From Berberis thunbergii (lineage: Eukaryota; Streptophyta; Magnoliopsida; Ranunculales; Berberidaceae): a DNA stretch of 64,000 nt. The notes beneath the pieces are model-generated. The model searched no databases, was not told the origin of the DNA, and saw nothing but the letters and a program-made list of their open reading frames with translations. The translations under genes and the position numbers were made by a program. The DNA lies in assembly GCA_003290165.1 (NCBI GenBank), contig QNQO01001860.1, forward strand, positions 62,001-126,000, read 5' to 3'. Below, in pieces: positions 1 through 13,000 of this stretch; the first letter of the stretch is position 1, and each line of letters opens with the position of its first letter.

Positions 1-2769
1 GAAGAGTATGGGCCTACAAGTGATACTATTCAATATTCATGATGATTTGATTTATTGTATCTTTTTCTTGTAACTATTTTTCATTTTTTTTTACTAATCT
101 AGTTTTGGACTGAAATTATTTGGTGGATTATTATGCTCAAAAGTATTACTATTTTGGGAGTTGTTACAAATATGCCATTTGTGTAGTAATATGACTGCCC
201 TCCACGCAACAATTCAGAATATATTTGATAAATCAAAACCTTCAATTTGCAGCCAATGATAGTCTTGCGACCTATGGTTAGCTGGCATTTGAGCATTTTT
301 CAGCTCTCGCCGAAAAGACATGGCCTAAAACATGAATGTTTCCCAACTACTCGCTTGGAAATGGGCAATTAGGGGAGAAAATAAGAGAAATGCAGACATA
401 GGGCAATCCTATTGTAGTGGAGCCTCACCAAAGCTCTCGGAATGCCTATTAGTTTTCATTTCATTACTTTGCATTTGCTTGGTATTAGTCAAAGAAAAAC
501 AATGCTAGTTCCACAATTTTTAGTTTTTTGGTTTTTTTTTTTATTTACATGCATTTCACATACCTTATGTTACCCCATATATATTATTTACATAATTTTT
601 CAAATATGTAAGAAAAATAAAGACTCTTTAAAAGAGTTTTAATTATAATAAGTCTTGTAAATGTAGATACCAAGCGATGCCTAGATGTCATTGAATTACT
701 GACCAATGACCCATTAAAAAACCAAAAGCAACAAAAGTTTCCTCCATTTCTGACTATTATTTGTATTTAACATCAGATGTTTAGGTCGAACTAGTCGGGG
801 ATACATGGTGACGATTGGGTTAGTCGATGGATGATAGAGGCCAAAATTTTGATTGGTCATAACTGAGCTCGTCCACCCACCTATCTCTTTACCCTAGGCT
901 TATTCTTATGACACATTATCTTTTTTTTCTTTTTCGCCTTACTAGTTAGTACATATCTTCTTTTACTGCACACCACGCGCTTTCACAATTAGCGAACTGA
1001 TAAAGCACCCACATTGGTTATTAACGACCCCTCCCCAAAGAAAAATCAATATTGTGGTGCAAAATATATTGTTAGGGACTCCACATGCCAATTTATTTAT
1101 TAAGATGTACCACATGCAAATTTTACCATTACGCCTTGGCAAAATATCCAAGCATACACATGGGCATTTTACAATACCTCAAGCCTTCTAGCTCGCTGAA
1201 AAACGAAGAATACAAGAATTGAGTCACGTGGTAGTGTACCATACCAGTCGATATCGATCCGGTTCGGGTAACTAATTTCGATCCTTCTCAAATAGTGACA
1301 CCAAGAACAATTTTTCATTGATTGAAGACAAAATTACATTTAGATTTCAAAAGGGTCAACTTTTAACAACCAATAACAAAATCTAATTCATATTTTCCCA
1401 AATCAACCCCTACCACGTACAATAAAATAAAATAACACCCCATCACCTTATTTAATAATTAAAAAAAAAGACTAACTTGCTATTTTGTTGGTTCGGTATT
1501 TTTGGTATTCCAAAACTTGGAGCTGGTACCGCACCGAATAATAATGTTTTGAATAGGTTCCTTTTCCCGAACAGTACAACATTGATCTGTCCGATTCGGT
1601 CCCGGATGGTATGATACGGTTCCAAGTCGGTTTCAATTTTTTGAGAAAATTTGACCACCCCTAACAAATTTCATAATCCTTCCCATCCCTGTTAATACCG
1701 GAAAACAGATGGGTAAGAACTCAAATAAATAACATAATGCCATACGTATTACCTATAATGACAGATGCATTTCACAACTTATATAGTTGATCTATGTTAA
1801 AGCGAGTGGCAAATCAAGAGTTGATGCTTCTCAGGGAAAGGTTTAGAGCCATGTTGTGGTGGGCTCTTAAAAACTCGACGGACATATACGTAGTGCATCA
1901 AGGCTTCTTTAGATTTTTTAAGGAAAGTAATAGAATTTTGTTCTTAATGAGAGCCCCCATTACTATTTTTTATAGTACCACTCGCATCTGCAAATATTTG
2001 CAGCTTTTTGATTCCGAAAGGTGATGGGCACAATGCTTTGCTATTGCAATTTCTAAGACGCCTTTAGTTGAATGTTCACAACTGATCCCACAGTATGCCA
2101 CTTCCTACATTCACTCCCAAAATTTGAAACGGGAAAATTGGAATTGTCCACCTTGGATGGATGCATACCAGAAGTCTTTCTAATGCCTAATGAATTGGAT
2201 AGGCGGTTGTTACCTAACGACGATACATAAACTTCCTATCACATGCGCATACAATGCCATGAACCTTTGTTAATATAACACTTACAACTCGCTCTGACCC
2301 TCATTTTTCCGTGAAAACTAGCACATTGAAATTCACAAATTTTTCATTTCCATGATGTCATTGGGGTACAAACATTTCATAATGCTTTTCCGTAGGGTTC
2401 AAGCAGTGGTTCGTTCATCTAGGACTTTTGATCTAAGTGTTGGTCTCTTTGTTCTTTGGTTCTTCTCATGTTGTCACCATTTAAGAAATGAATGAATAAT
2501 AGAGAATGCTCACCACTCATACTCCCATGTTTAGGACTCAATTACGTTATCATCTCTATCAAAATACCATTTTAACATACTGTTGTTAGGTTTTTACCGT
2601 GGTCTCTTGCTGATATAGTGCCCCTTTGGATGTTGCCTAGTAGTATTTGCGTTAGTTTATAATCTTATATTTTCACGAGGCCTTATCCTATGCATTCCCA
2701 TGGGTTATCTTTACACATTATGAGTTTGTCTTGTGCTATTTAATACTATTACAGCCCATATAAGTCACC
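1..2769. other. Gene-poor intergenic DNA
   Basis: No coding frame here resembles a known family; the open frames are 60-76 codons and look like chance. Around 1235-1290 and 1490-1650 the sequence is rich in GGTTCGGTAT-like and GGTACCG-like words, a pattern seen in degraded plant repeats, but I found no clear terminal repeats. The rest is ordinary AT-rich spacer. Confidence 0.6.
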
Positions 2770-2905
2770 AATTATAGTTCAGTTGGTCGACAATTCACTC
2801 TCCTTGTGAGAGGTCGCGAGTTCGAGACTCACCAGTTAGGATTTTGTGAGTTTCGCCCGATTATTAGGAGCACATTTGCTCCGCCGTTGATAAGCCTTCA
2901 GGTAT
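2770..2905 (+). repeat. Possible SINE (tRNA-derived head)
   Basis: Two elements of an internal Pol III promoter are visible: an A-box-like TAGTTCAGTTGG at 2775-2786 and a B-box-like GAGTTCGAGACTC at 2818-2830, about 40 bp apart as in tRNA genes. The flanks do not fold into a tRNA cloverleaf, so a tRNA-derived SINE head is more likely than a tRNA gene. The 3' boundary and any target duplication are unclear. Confidence 0.45.
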
Positions 2906-5900
2906 TTAATGTAGCTGCTTAGATGGACTAGGACCGGAGCGAAGCGAAAGTAAGTCTTCATGCAAGGTGGAGGCGATGGACCGAAACGAAAGCAAGTCTC
3001 TATGCGAAATGATGGCGACGAGGATATTAAGTGTAATTACTATGGTAGCCTTCGAGCCTGGTTTGGTTAACCCTATAGGGCCAATCATGTAGCATTCGCG
3101 GCATGGATTAATAAATAAATAAAAAGGGTAAAAAAAACCCTATAAGAATGTATAAGGATGCTAAAGGCAAGGATTGTGATTTAGTTTTGTCGAGTTAATT
3201 GTGGTCTCCTAATCTTAAGAAATATCTCGGGTTTTGTATATAAAAAACATAAAAAAAATTTCAATTAAGTTTGTGTATTTTAAACTTTTAAATACTACAT
3301 AAAAAGTCTCACACGGCTCATATTTTAAACAAACTACACATACAAAAGAAACAATCATATAATAAATTTTTTGATACCAAAATAACATTATATGCATGTT
3401 AAAGTATACAGAGACTAAAATATTATTTTTTTTAGGAAATTCCCTTAAGAAAAATTAAATATTTGAATTTCGAAAGATATTTCAATTACTCTAAAATAAG
3501 AAATATTTTTTGAAATTTTGACATATTCAACAAATCAAACTCCTTGGTTAGAGTAGGGTAGCCCACTTATTTTTTATTCATACCTTAAAATTGTATTGTT
3601 AATGTCGGTGCTATTACATTTTTGTCATCACCACCCCTCCCCTAACAATATTGACACCAATAATAATATTAATAATTAACATCATCATCATCGAAGCTTC
3701 ACCCAAATATGTCCAAAATGGGCTCTTGAATGGCTAAATATTCCCTAGCAATCTATCATTTCAATTGATGAGCAATTTAAGAGTATCAACAAATTTGCAT
3801 TATTGGTGAATATTAATTAACATTATAAAAATTGCTTATTTAGCATTGGTCATTGTGGTTGTCACCTATGTCTGTCCTAAATACAAGGATCAATCTATAA
3901 GCATATATTATGTTATCAGTAAATGATCCTCTTTTGTCATTCAAATCTATCTTTGAAAATTCTCCAGTAAAATTTTACTCCAATAGTACACTAAAGCTGA
4001 TTAAAAATAATTATCTCTGCAAATGATGTGATAAGGAAGAACAATGGAGTTTCATATTTTATTTACTTTATTTATTTGGAATTAAATCATCAAAACACGT
4101 AATCTACATTATTACAATATCATCAAATATTAAAGTGGACATTACACATAAATGACAACATTATTAGGGTGGATTGTTGTGAATGGGAAGAATGTTTTTT
4201 GTTAAATTTTATGTGTTTTTTTTTTTTTTTTTTGACATTTTGTCCCTACTGTGGATATCAATTATGGAGAAAACCAAACAAGTTCATCGGTAATACCGGA
4301 AATTTGGGTTTAAGACGGCTAATTTATATATAATTTTTATGAAACTCATACAACTAGAGACAATTTAGATATTTCCATGCATGTTTCTAGTTTTTCTTGT
4401 TGATTTCTTTATTTCTTAATAAATCATTATCAAACAAACCTCATTGTTTTACTTTTCTAATTCTAATGGTCAATATAAATGCCCAATGTAACTCATTGTT
4501 TTTGGTAAACAAAATCTCATTTGTTTTATTTTTCTAATTCTATTCTATAAGCTAATGGAGTACCGCTTACCGGTACACTTGTGCACATGAAATTATAATA
4601 CAGTGTTTGAACCCTACTGGTGGCATTTGAAGAGTGGGTTAAGGGATTACATTTTTTTTCTTTCTATTCTATAAAGCCAAGACCCATTAGAGCAATTACC
4701 TCATTTTTGGACAATTCAAACCCCGGTTTATTCAAGAAATAATAGTTTGATTTAAACTCTAAAGTATATTGAAGACTTTTTCAATTTATTCAATTTTTAA
4801 CATTTTTTAATGTTGAGTATTTTTAATTTAATAATTACTTATTACTCAAACTCACTATCGCTTATTTTTAAAAATAATTAGCATAACAAGAAATTATGTC
4901 ATAAACCCATGAATACATTTTAATCAACCATAGGATCCGTTAAACTTAAATGTGTGTATTGTATGTATGTATGTATAGAGTTTCAATCTATATGGAAGAG
5001 AAGAAACCCAAAGCTTCTCGAATCTCTTTGATCAAAACTTGGACTGTTATACTCTACGCTATAACGGTAAAGGTTGGATTTGTACCTCATTCTCATCGCA
5101 TAAATCTTGGGATCATATGATCATTGTGATCTTCTTCGTATATATACTTTATCACCAAATTAAAATTGAACATTGGTTTATTTAGATTATCCAAACATAA
5201 AAATTGTATTATTTTAATGCTAGGTTACAATATACACAATATAACAAATCGATATATCAAAAACAATTTATCAAATAGATCAGGTTATTTTTTTATTTTT
5301 GAAAGCGAGCTGAGTTTTTATAGGATCTCATAACCTATCAAACAAGGTGCGACCTATAGGTCAACACCATAAGAAAGTAATCATTACCATCCGCAGGCCT
5401 CAAACCTGATAAACTCCATACCGTCCTAACCACTCGAACATAACACCATTGACAATAAATCTGGTTATTGATCAACAAATAAAGATTATTGATATAAATA
5501 TTAAAGTTTATATGGGCCCACTCCCACCCATTGTTATGTATGTAAGTAATTTTGTTATTATTAATTTAATAATTATTCCACTCTTAAAATAAAAAGCAAT
5601 TACCATTTGTTTTTCAATAAGTGGTCCTCCCATCCTTCCTTTCTTCTCCAACACCTTGAAGATTGCAACTTCCACTATCTTGTTCCTTTATAGGCCCACC
5701 TAATCCTCAATCTTGACCCTTGCTCATGTGGACCATATTAATCTTGACATGTTCAATGGCTTGAAAAAAAATGGTTTATAAAATCCATGGTTAGGAGTTA
5801 GGACTTATTAGATTGAGCTGAAAATTATCCTCTATCCATTATTTTGTATTTTCATTTCTTACCAAGAAATAAATTATTGTAATTTTGAAATTATTACATT

Positions 5901-6580
5901 AATTATATAGTTTTTGAATTTTTTTATTAAAAAAAAAAGAAGTAGGTGTACAACAGAAATAATAGAAAATATAACGAAGAAACTTCGCTCCTAAGCTAAT
6001 AGAAAGTACCACGACTAAAGTTCGCTCCAGCTCCCAATTTCCTAATAAGATTTTTTTGGTATTGCACTACGCACTCAATTGATCAATAAAAAAGTATTGC
6101 GAAGAAAGTTTGCTCCCGTGACCAATTCTTTGATAAAACTTGTGTGTATGCACTAAACTTAGTCGATCGCACTAGAAATTTTTCTACCAAAATAGTCCTT
6201 AGAACAAAAAAAATGTTTAATAGGTGAAAAAGGCAAAGAAATAAATTCCATTTGTTTGTTCCTTTTCTTGTTCTTTCCTCTTGACTTTTACTAATTTTCT
6301 TTTTCATCATTGATGTGGATTTCTTGAATTATCATATGATATTAAGTTAAAGAAAAAGAAAAAGAAAAAGTAGGGAAGTATTCCATAGTCAACACCACCC
6401 CATGTATAGTAAAAGAACTACAATTTTAAAATAATTATAGGCTCTACCCCTTCTCCATTATAAAAGAACAACAATTTAAAAATAATTATATAAGAATAAT
6501 AATAATTTATATTTAGTAATTAAAAAAGAAAGTGAGTTTTCAATAACAGCAAAATAAAGCAAAGCAATTGAAAGCTGAAC
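2906..6580. other. Intergenic AT-rich spacer before the GATA gene
   Basis: No recognisable gene. Local features are a GGAGCGAAGCGAAAG-like degenerate repeat at 2937-3000, a TGTA microsatellite near 4955-4975, a poly-T tract at 4218-4232 and an AAAAAG repeat at 6348-6371. The last several hundred bases presumably contain upstream regulatory DNA of the GATA gene, but I cannot point to specific sites. Confidence 0.6.
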
Positions 6581-6587
6581 AGTTACT

Positions 6588-6680
6588 CTATAAACAAATA
6601 CAACACCAACAAGAAGAGGTCATTCATACAATACAAGCACCATCTCTCTTTCTCTTTCTCTTTCTCTCTCTCTTCATTTC
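6588..6680 (+). promoter_or_regulatory. Core promoter and CT-rich leader of the GATA gene
   Basis: A TATA-box-like CTATAAAC lies at 6588-6595. A start site about 30 bp later would fall near 6620, just before a pyrimidine tract of TCTCT and CTTT units (6643-6677), typical of plant 5' leaders. The remaining 400 bp to the ATG at 7078 would be 5' UTR. This is inferred from sequence only. Confidence 0.5.
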
Positions 6681-7077
6681 ACCTTCCTTTCCCAACCCTT
6701 AATTAGATTCCTTAATGGGTTTTCTATCTTCCATTAGGATTCTACAGATTCCCAGCTAAAAACCCATTTCAATATCTCTCCATTTGGGGTTGATTTTTCT
6801 CTTATTTTTAACTCCACACAGCACACACAGAGCACAGACAGAGAAGTACCCTTTTCTGGTTTAATTGGGGTTCTTCTTGGTTTGTTCTGCAACTCTTTCT
6901 GTGTTAAAGCAGAGAAGAGAACCTTCAAAAACCTCATTATATAAAACTGCTTCTTTTTTTTTAATTAATTTTTGTTTGAAGAAATTAGCGGCCATTTTTG
7001 TTTTACTTTTTTCTCTTTAGTTTTGTTGCTTTAATCCTTGTTTGGAGATATAAGGAGAGAAGAGAAAAAAGAGAGAC

Positions 7078-10000
7078 ATGGGCAAGCAAGGTCCTTGCTA
7101 TCACTGTGGAGTCACAAGTGAGTCCCTTATTTTTTGAAGATTAATGGGGTTTTCTTATTTTATTTATCATGATTTTCCATGGAAGTAAAGACTCATATGC
7201 TTGCAAAGACAGAAGGATAACTAGGCTAGAAGAGATGTAAATCCAAAAAATATATAAATTTTTTACATGCATCAGTATTCCTTTGCTTTTGTGTTTGGCT
7301 GTGTAAAGTGTTGTCACTGAATTGTTGAAAAGTGAAATTATTTGAATTTGTTCTTCTCTTTTACATGATGAGTTGATAGATTTTATGTGTCTTGGATTGG
7401 GTTTGGTGTTTTCTTAGTAAAAAAAAAAAAAAATTTGGTGTGTGATTGGGTTTTTATTTTTCCTAAATGTTTGTTCACTTGTTTGACTGTTTCAATTGAA
7501 TTAGTAGACTGCAGAAGAGTTGTTTGGCAAGTAGTTTGTATAAAAGTGGTGTTTTCTTGTTGAATTGCTTAGAATTACTTTGCTAATGTGCTTTCTGGAA
7601 GGGAAAACTTAATTGTTCAATTCGAATTGTCTTCTGGGCAACTGCTCATGCTGGACAATTCTGAACACGTTGACTTTAATTTTGATTAATTTTCCTCCTT
7701 GGTTTTCCCTCAGTCAAGGCTGACTGCTAAAACTTTGAATCTTGTCCAATTTCGTGATCATGTTCTATGCTTTGACAATGGGGGTTTGTAGTTTGAACTA
7801 AATCAGGCTTTACTCAACAACAAGCTATTTGATTAGTTCTAGAGTTTTATGCTACTCAACTAAATGTTGTTATCAGTGTACTACTCCAATATAGCAGCGG
7901 AGTAAAGTGCATTTGTTAGTGAAGTTAACTGGTCAGTATTTGATATTGTGTTTGAGGAAGAATTGTAGCTTCTATTGGTCACCAAATGTGAAGTGTTCTT
8001 CTTGTGCACCTTCATAGTGCTTGCATTATATGCTTGGATAAGCGTGAAGTGCATATAGGTGATTGCTAGTTACTTCCACTTCATTGTTTGAATTCACGAT
8101 GGTTCAAACAAGCAATGTTGTCCCAATGTGTTTGACCAGTAGTTGGTTGTGGTTAGCAAAGGATTGAAAGTGCTTCTGTATTCTGCTAAATTTCCCAAAA
8201 AATGGCTTGGACACCTTTCCCATAATATTTACCAAATACTGTGCGCCTCATTATCAAGATTGTATGCTGGGATAGTTAGTGTTTTTAACGATATTTCCCT
8301 ACCTGGTATGTCTTGACGTATGTGATAGGATAAAGACCAATGTGCTAGTTTCTCTTCTGAGAATTTCACCACTTGACCCTGACGATTATTCACTCTGTTT
8401 ATATTTAATTATGATGAATATGGATAATATTAATGTTTATGATGCTTTTCCCTTGTATGATTAAGTCATACTCCGATGTAAGGAAGCTGAGTCTTAGTCT
8501 TGTTACTGTTTATGACACACTTCAACCTTTCATCACTAACTTGTCTGTGTAATGTGGCATTTCTTAGGACAACGCGTTCTTGCCCGAGTCAGATATGTGC
8601 CTTTAAACAGAAGAATATAATATGAGATTCATCTCTCTTAATTTGAATGGCGGTAACATTTCGAGTCAAGAAGCCGAGAACAAGCTTCTGTTGACCATCA
8701 GATTGGTTATACTATATGACATTATTTACATATATAAGATTATTGTTTTTTTTTTTGATGCGTGTGTTTGGTGGAGGGGGAGGTTATTATGGTGGGGAGG
8801 CAGTTTAACCTTTTGGTTGATGGGTTGTTTGAGCTCTCTGTCAATTGAGCTTACGAATTTGTCAAGAGAATAGAATGGAAGATGATTGATGGAGATATAC
8901 ATGGTATATGGTTGTTATCAGAATTTAGTGGAAACATACCCTGTCATCCTCCTGTTGCGAGGTTAGGGGCTCAAAAATGATTTCTAAGATTATTGGCATC
9001 TCTGGTAGCTGTATATTGGAGGAAAATGTTCAACTTTTCAAGGCAATTTATGAAACTGTGGAAGGATATGTGTGGTAAGCAGAAATTGAATTTGAGCAAT
9101 GATTTCCTTTGACCTCTTGCTTTTGCGAACAAGACAACAAGCTCTTATGAGTGGATATTTTTCAAGGTTGTGTCTTCTGAATGTTAGTAAAAGAGTTCAA
9201 ATTACAATTCTAGGCAATGTGGAGTACGTTATTTGTGGATGAGGTACTAGTCAAGACAACTATAATGGGGCTTTTAATAAAGGAGCTTGGGTTTGAGTTG
9301 GAAGTCCTTAGAATAAATTGAAGTAAGAAGAGTATGTGAACCATAATTTAGTTTGATGCAACAATAAGAGTTGATGGCAAGAAATTCCTTGAAGTTGTCA
9401 TTTTCTTTATCTTGGTTACATTATTTACATGGATGGAGAGATCAGGTAGCATTTCGCCCACAATAACTAGGGACAGATATCTGAAATGGGTGTGTTCTTC
9501 TGTAGTTTTATATGAGTGGCACTTGTTGACGATCTTTGGTTGAGAGTTTTATAAGACCATAGTAAGAGAAGCTTTGCTCTATCAGGTATAATACTGGTAA
9601 ACTACCTGATGATATGTGAATTTACTAGAGTGATTTCTTATGTATTTTTAAAAGTGTATGGTATTGATCTTGTAGAAAATTCAGTTGAGGCGAAGTCAAT
9701 TCTGATGGTTTATTTTTCTGACATGGAAGGAATGTTTGCAGAGAAGGAAAAATGGTATCAAGAAAAGGATTCAGCAACTATTTGATGACACTCGAGTGAT
9801 CGAAAGACATGGAGGTTAAGTTAGGACAGGCTTGGTTTAAGGTTGAGACTGTTTTCTTCTCGAGGTGAATCAATTTGATACCCTACTCCCTGTGAGGTGG
9901 CTATTTTTGTCTACATGTGATACATGTGATAAGGCCCTTATTTTGAAACATTTGGCTTGTTGTCACTTCGTCGTCCCTGATACGATTGACATACAAATCA

Positions 10001-13000
10001 AGCATTGAAATGGTGGATATTACTTCATTGTATTCAACTGGGAGTTTCTTCGTTGCATTTTCAGTGACATGAACAGAGGTGGATATGTTTTTAGGCGTGT
10101 TTTTTAGATGATTGAAGGTTATTACTCCAGTATCTTCTGATCTAAAATGTCCATTAACCCTCGTATATATTCTAGTTGGATTTATGGGAAGAAAGGAATT
10201 TAATACCTTTTAACAGAATGCCCTCCAAATCTTCATTGTCTTCTCACTACAAAATCAGCGTATGTTGACATTAAGATTTATTTCCTATTAGCCTCCACCC
10301 TTTAAAGCATCTCCTCATTCTCTTCAATCATATTGTGGCTGTTCATGGCCACTTCACAATGGTAGCTCTAATAGGGGATGGAAGTGAAGGATAATGTCAG
10401 GAATTTGAAACCGGAGGGTGTTGTGAAAGTGATGAAATTGACTAAAACTCAAAAGAGGAAGTGTCCGCTCAATATTGTGACAAGTAGTTTCACAAAAAGA
10501 GTTGCATTCTCCATAATGAGGAATGCAACATTGATGTAGCTCCTCAATGTTGTGACAGAGATTCTGAAAATGAGTTTCAACCTCAGTAAAAAGGAATGGG
10601 GCCTGAAATGTCCAGTGATGGATAGATATTAGCAAATTTAAATCGTGATAATAGAGATTAGAATTGGGTCTTGTTTGAGGCTGATTAAGAATCCCTCTTT
10701 GTAACGCTTATGTAATGTGCTTGGTTGATGCATGCAAGCCTTTTCATGGACTATGTCTATGTTTTGCCTTGAGTTTCTTGAGCTCACATCTCGGCTTACT
10801 TTGAATTTCTTTCATTCGAATCCTTACTTCCTGTGGAAAGAAAAGGTGGAGACTATTGAAGATTTCCCCAGAATATTTTCTTATATATAGATTAAATATA
10901 TGCCAAACTAAAAAGTGTTTGCATCCCCTTCACCAGCTCTTCTTTCTTAAGTGTACTTGATGACTCTTGTTTGTCTCTCTTGCATCTAGAGCTTCTGTTA
11001 CAAGACCTGTCCTCTTACTTTTCTCCTTGCTCGATAACTTGATGTAACTATTCAATATTCCTGATCTGTAAGAATTATATGAGTGGACATATGGCAAATC
11101 AACATGTAGTCCATCTGTGTCAGTGTCTCAATAAGGTCTCAGTCAAAAATAGTATCGCACATTTTCAGTGGATGACTTGTTTATTAGTGGGTTCTTGGTC
11201 TTTTTCTTGATAAGTCTTTATAGGAATAAGACTATTTGGTGAAGACACTCATAGCACTACGCTAAGATTTTCTCAAAGTACATTCTAGTCTGAACATTAT
11301 GATCAAGAACATGGCCACTTGGTTTTGTTGAAAAGCATTATTCTAGTCAAGCATCTTAGTTATGTGATTTTTGGAATTGATTTCTGTTGCTGATTCATGA
11401 GCGTCTTAGGCTTTCTCTGCTTGTGCATGTTCAAGTTGCTTGAATGCTTATACTGAAATATTTCGAAATTGTTTTTCTCTTGCACCAGGCACCCCTCTTT
11501 GGCGCAATGGACCACCAGAGAAGCCAGTGTTATGCAATGCATGTGGATCTAGATGGAGAACAAAGGGAACACTTGTAAACTACACCCCTCTACATGCTCG
11601 AGCCGAACCTGATGATTTTGATGAGTACAAACTTCCCAAAGTGAGAACTGTATCAATCAAGCACAAAGAGCCTAAGTTGAACAAAAGAAAGCAAAGCTAT
11701 GATGATGTGGTAGTTAAGCGAGAAGCCCCAGATTATGACCCGAACTTCCGGAGGGGTCTAGAGGAGGATACAAGCAATAGATCAAGTTCTGGTTCGGCCA
11801 TATCTTACTCTGAGAGCTGCGCACAGTTTGGTGGCATAGATGCAAGTGAGTTAACAGGTTGGGCCATCCAAATGTTGAATATGTATGTTATATATCTTGA
11901 TTATTCCAAAAAAAAAATGAGAGGGAGCTTATATGGAATGTAAAAGGAAAGTAATACTAATGACTAAAATTGGAAACTGCATATATTTTTCCTATGTAAT
12001 ATACTGCACAATACTTGTAACTCATTTCTTTGGTTACCTAAATCAAACCAGTAATATTGGAATGAAGCTTGTGAAACACACATTTGATCCACTAGTATGG
12101 ATTAATCTTCTTTCATAGGTAATCTTTCTGGATTTTATGTCATAGAATGGACAATTTTAGTTACTTTGAATAAATTTTATCCAGGTTCTGCCCAATCTAA
12201 TGTGTGGGACACCTTGGTTCCGTCAAGGAAGAGAACCTGTGTGACTCGCCCCAAGCAATCTCCAGTCGAGAAGCTGACAAAAGATTTGTACTCCATACTA
12301 CATGAGCAGCAGTCTTATTTTTCTGGATCTTCAGAGTTGCTTTTTGAAAGTGCAAACCCGATGATTGAGATAGGGCATGGAAGTATTCTCATGAAGCACC
12401 CAAGTGCAGCAATTAGAGAGGAGGAATCAGAAGCCAGCTCCTTCTCGATAGATAACAAAACGAACACTGTAAATGAGGTTTATTCAGGTTCTGGATCTCT
12501 TCCTGTACATATTCATAGCGAAGGCATTCCAAATGTTGGTGTGGGTGAAATGAAGAAGTCTGTTGGACATGGGATTCAACAAGGGCAGGCCAAAGGGTAA
12601 TTATCTATACATTTCTTTTTCACTGAGAATGATTCAGATCCAAATCACACTATGGAAGCATGCCTGGTGAGTGCTTGAAATCCAACTAGTCCTTAAGGTT
12701 TTACCTGCACTATGCTGTGGTAGGATAAATTATATTTTATAAATGATAAACTTTGAAAGTTGTGGTAGAAATCTACCAAAAGAATATGTTAATTATTAGA
12801 CAGCATATCTATGAAACATAGTTTTAAGAGAGTTATAATAAAAATTCTTATTCTGACATTGTAGGTCTAAGCCTTGTGAAATGCTACAAATTCTTCAAAG
12901 TCACAATTTACCAATCAAATCGATAGATCTGAAAGTAAGTTTCCCTTCTTTACTTCTTGTTTCATGTTTGCAGTGGAAGTTTGCTCTGATAGTGCATTCT

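Noticed and set aside
1794..2024. 76-codon frame
   Set aside because: No family resemblance and isolated in AT-rich spacer; length expected by chance.
2770..2905. tRNA gene
   Set aside because: A- and B-box-like motifs are present, but the flanks do not form acceptor and anticodon stems; a SINE head fits better.
10354..10635. 93-codon minus-strand frame in GATA intron 1
   Set aside because: His/Phe/Leu-rich with no known motif; likely chance.
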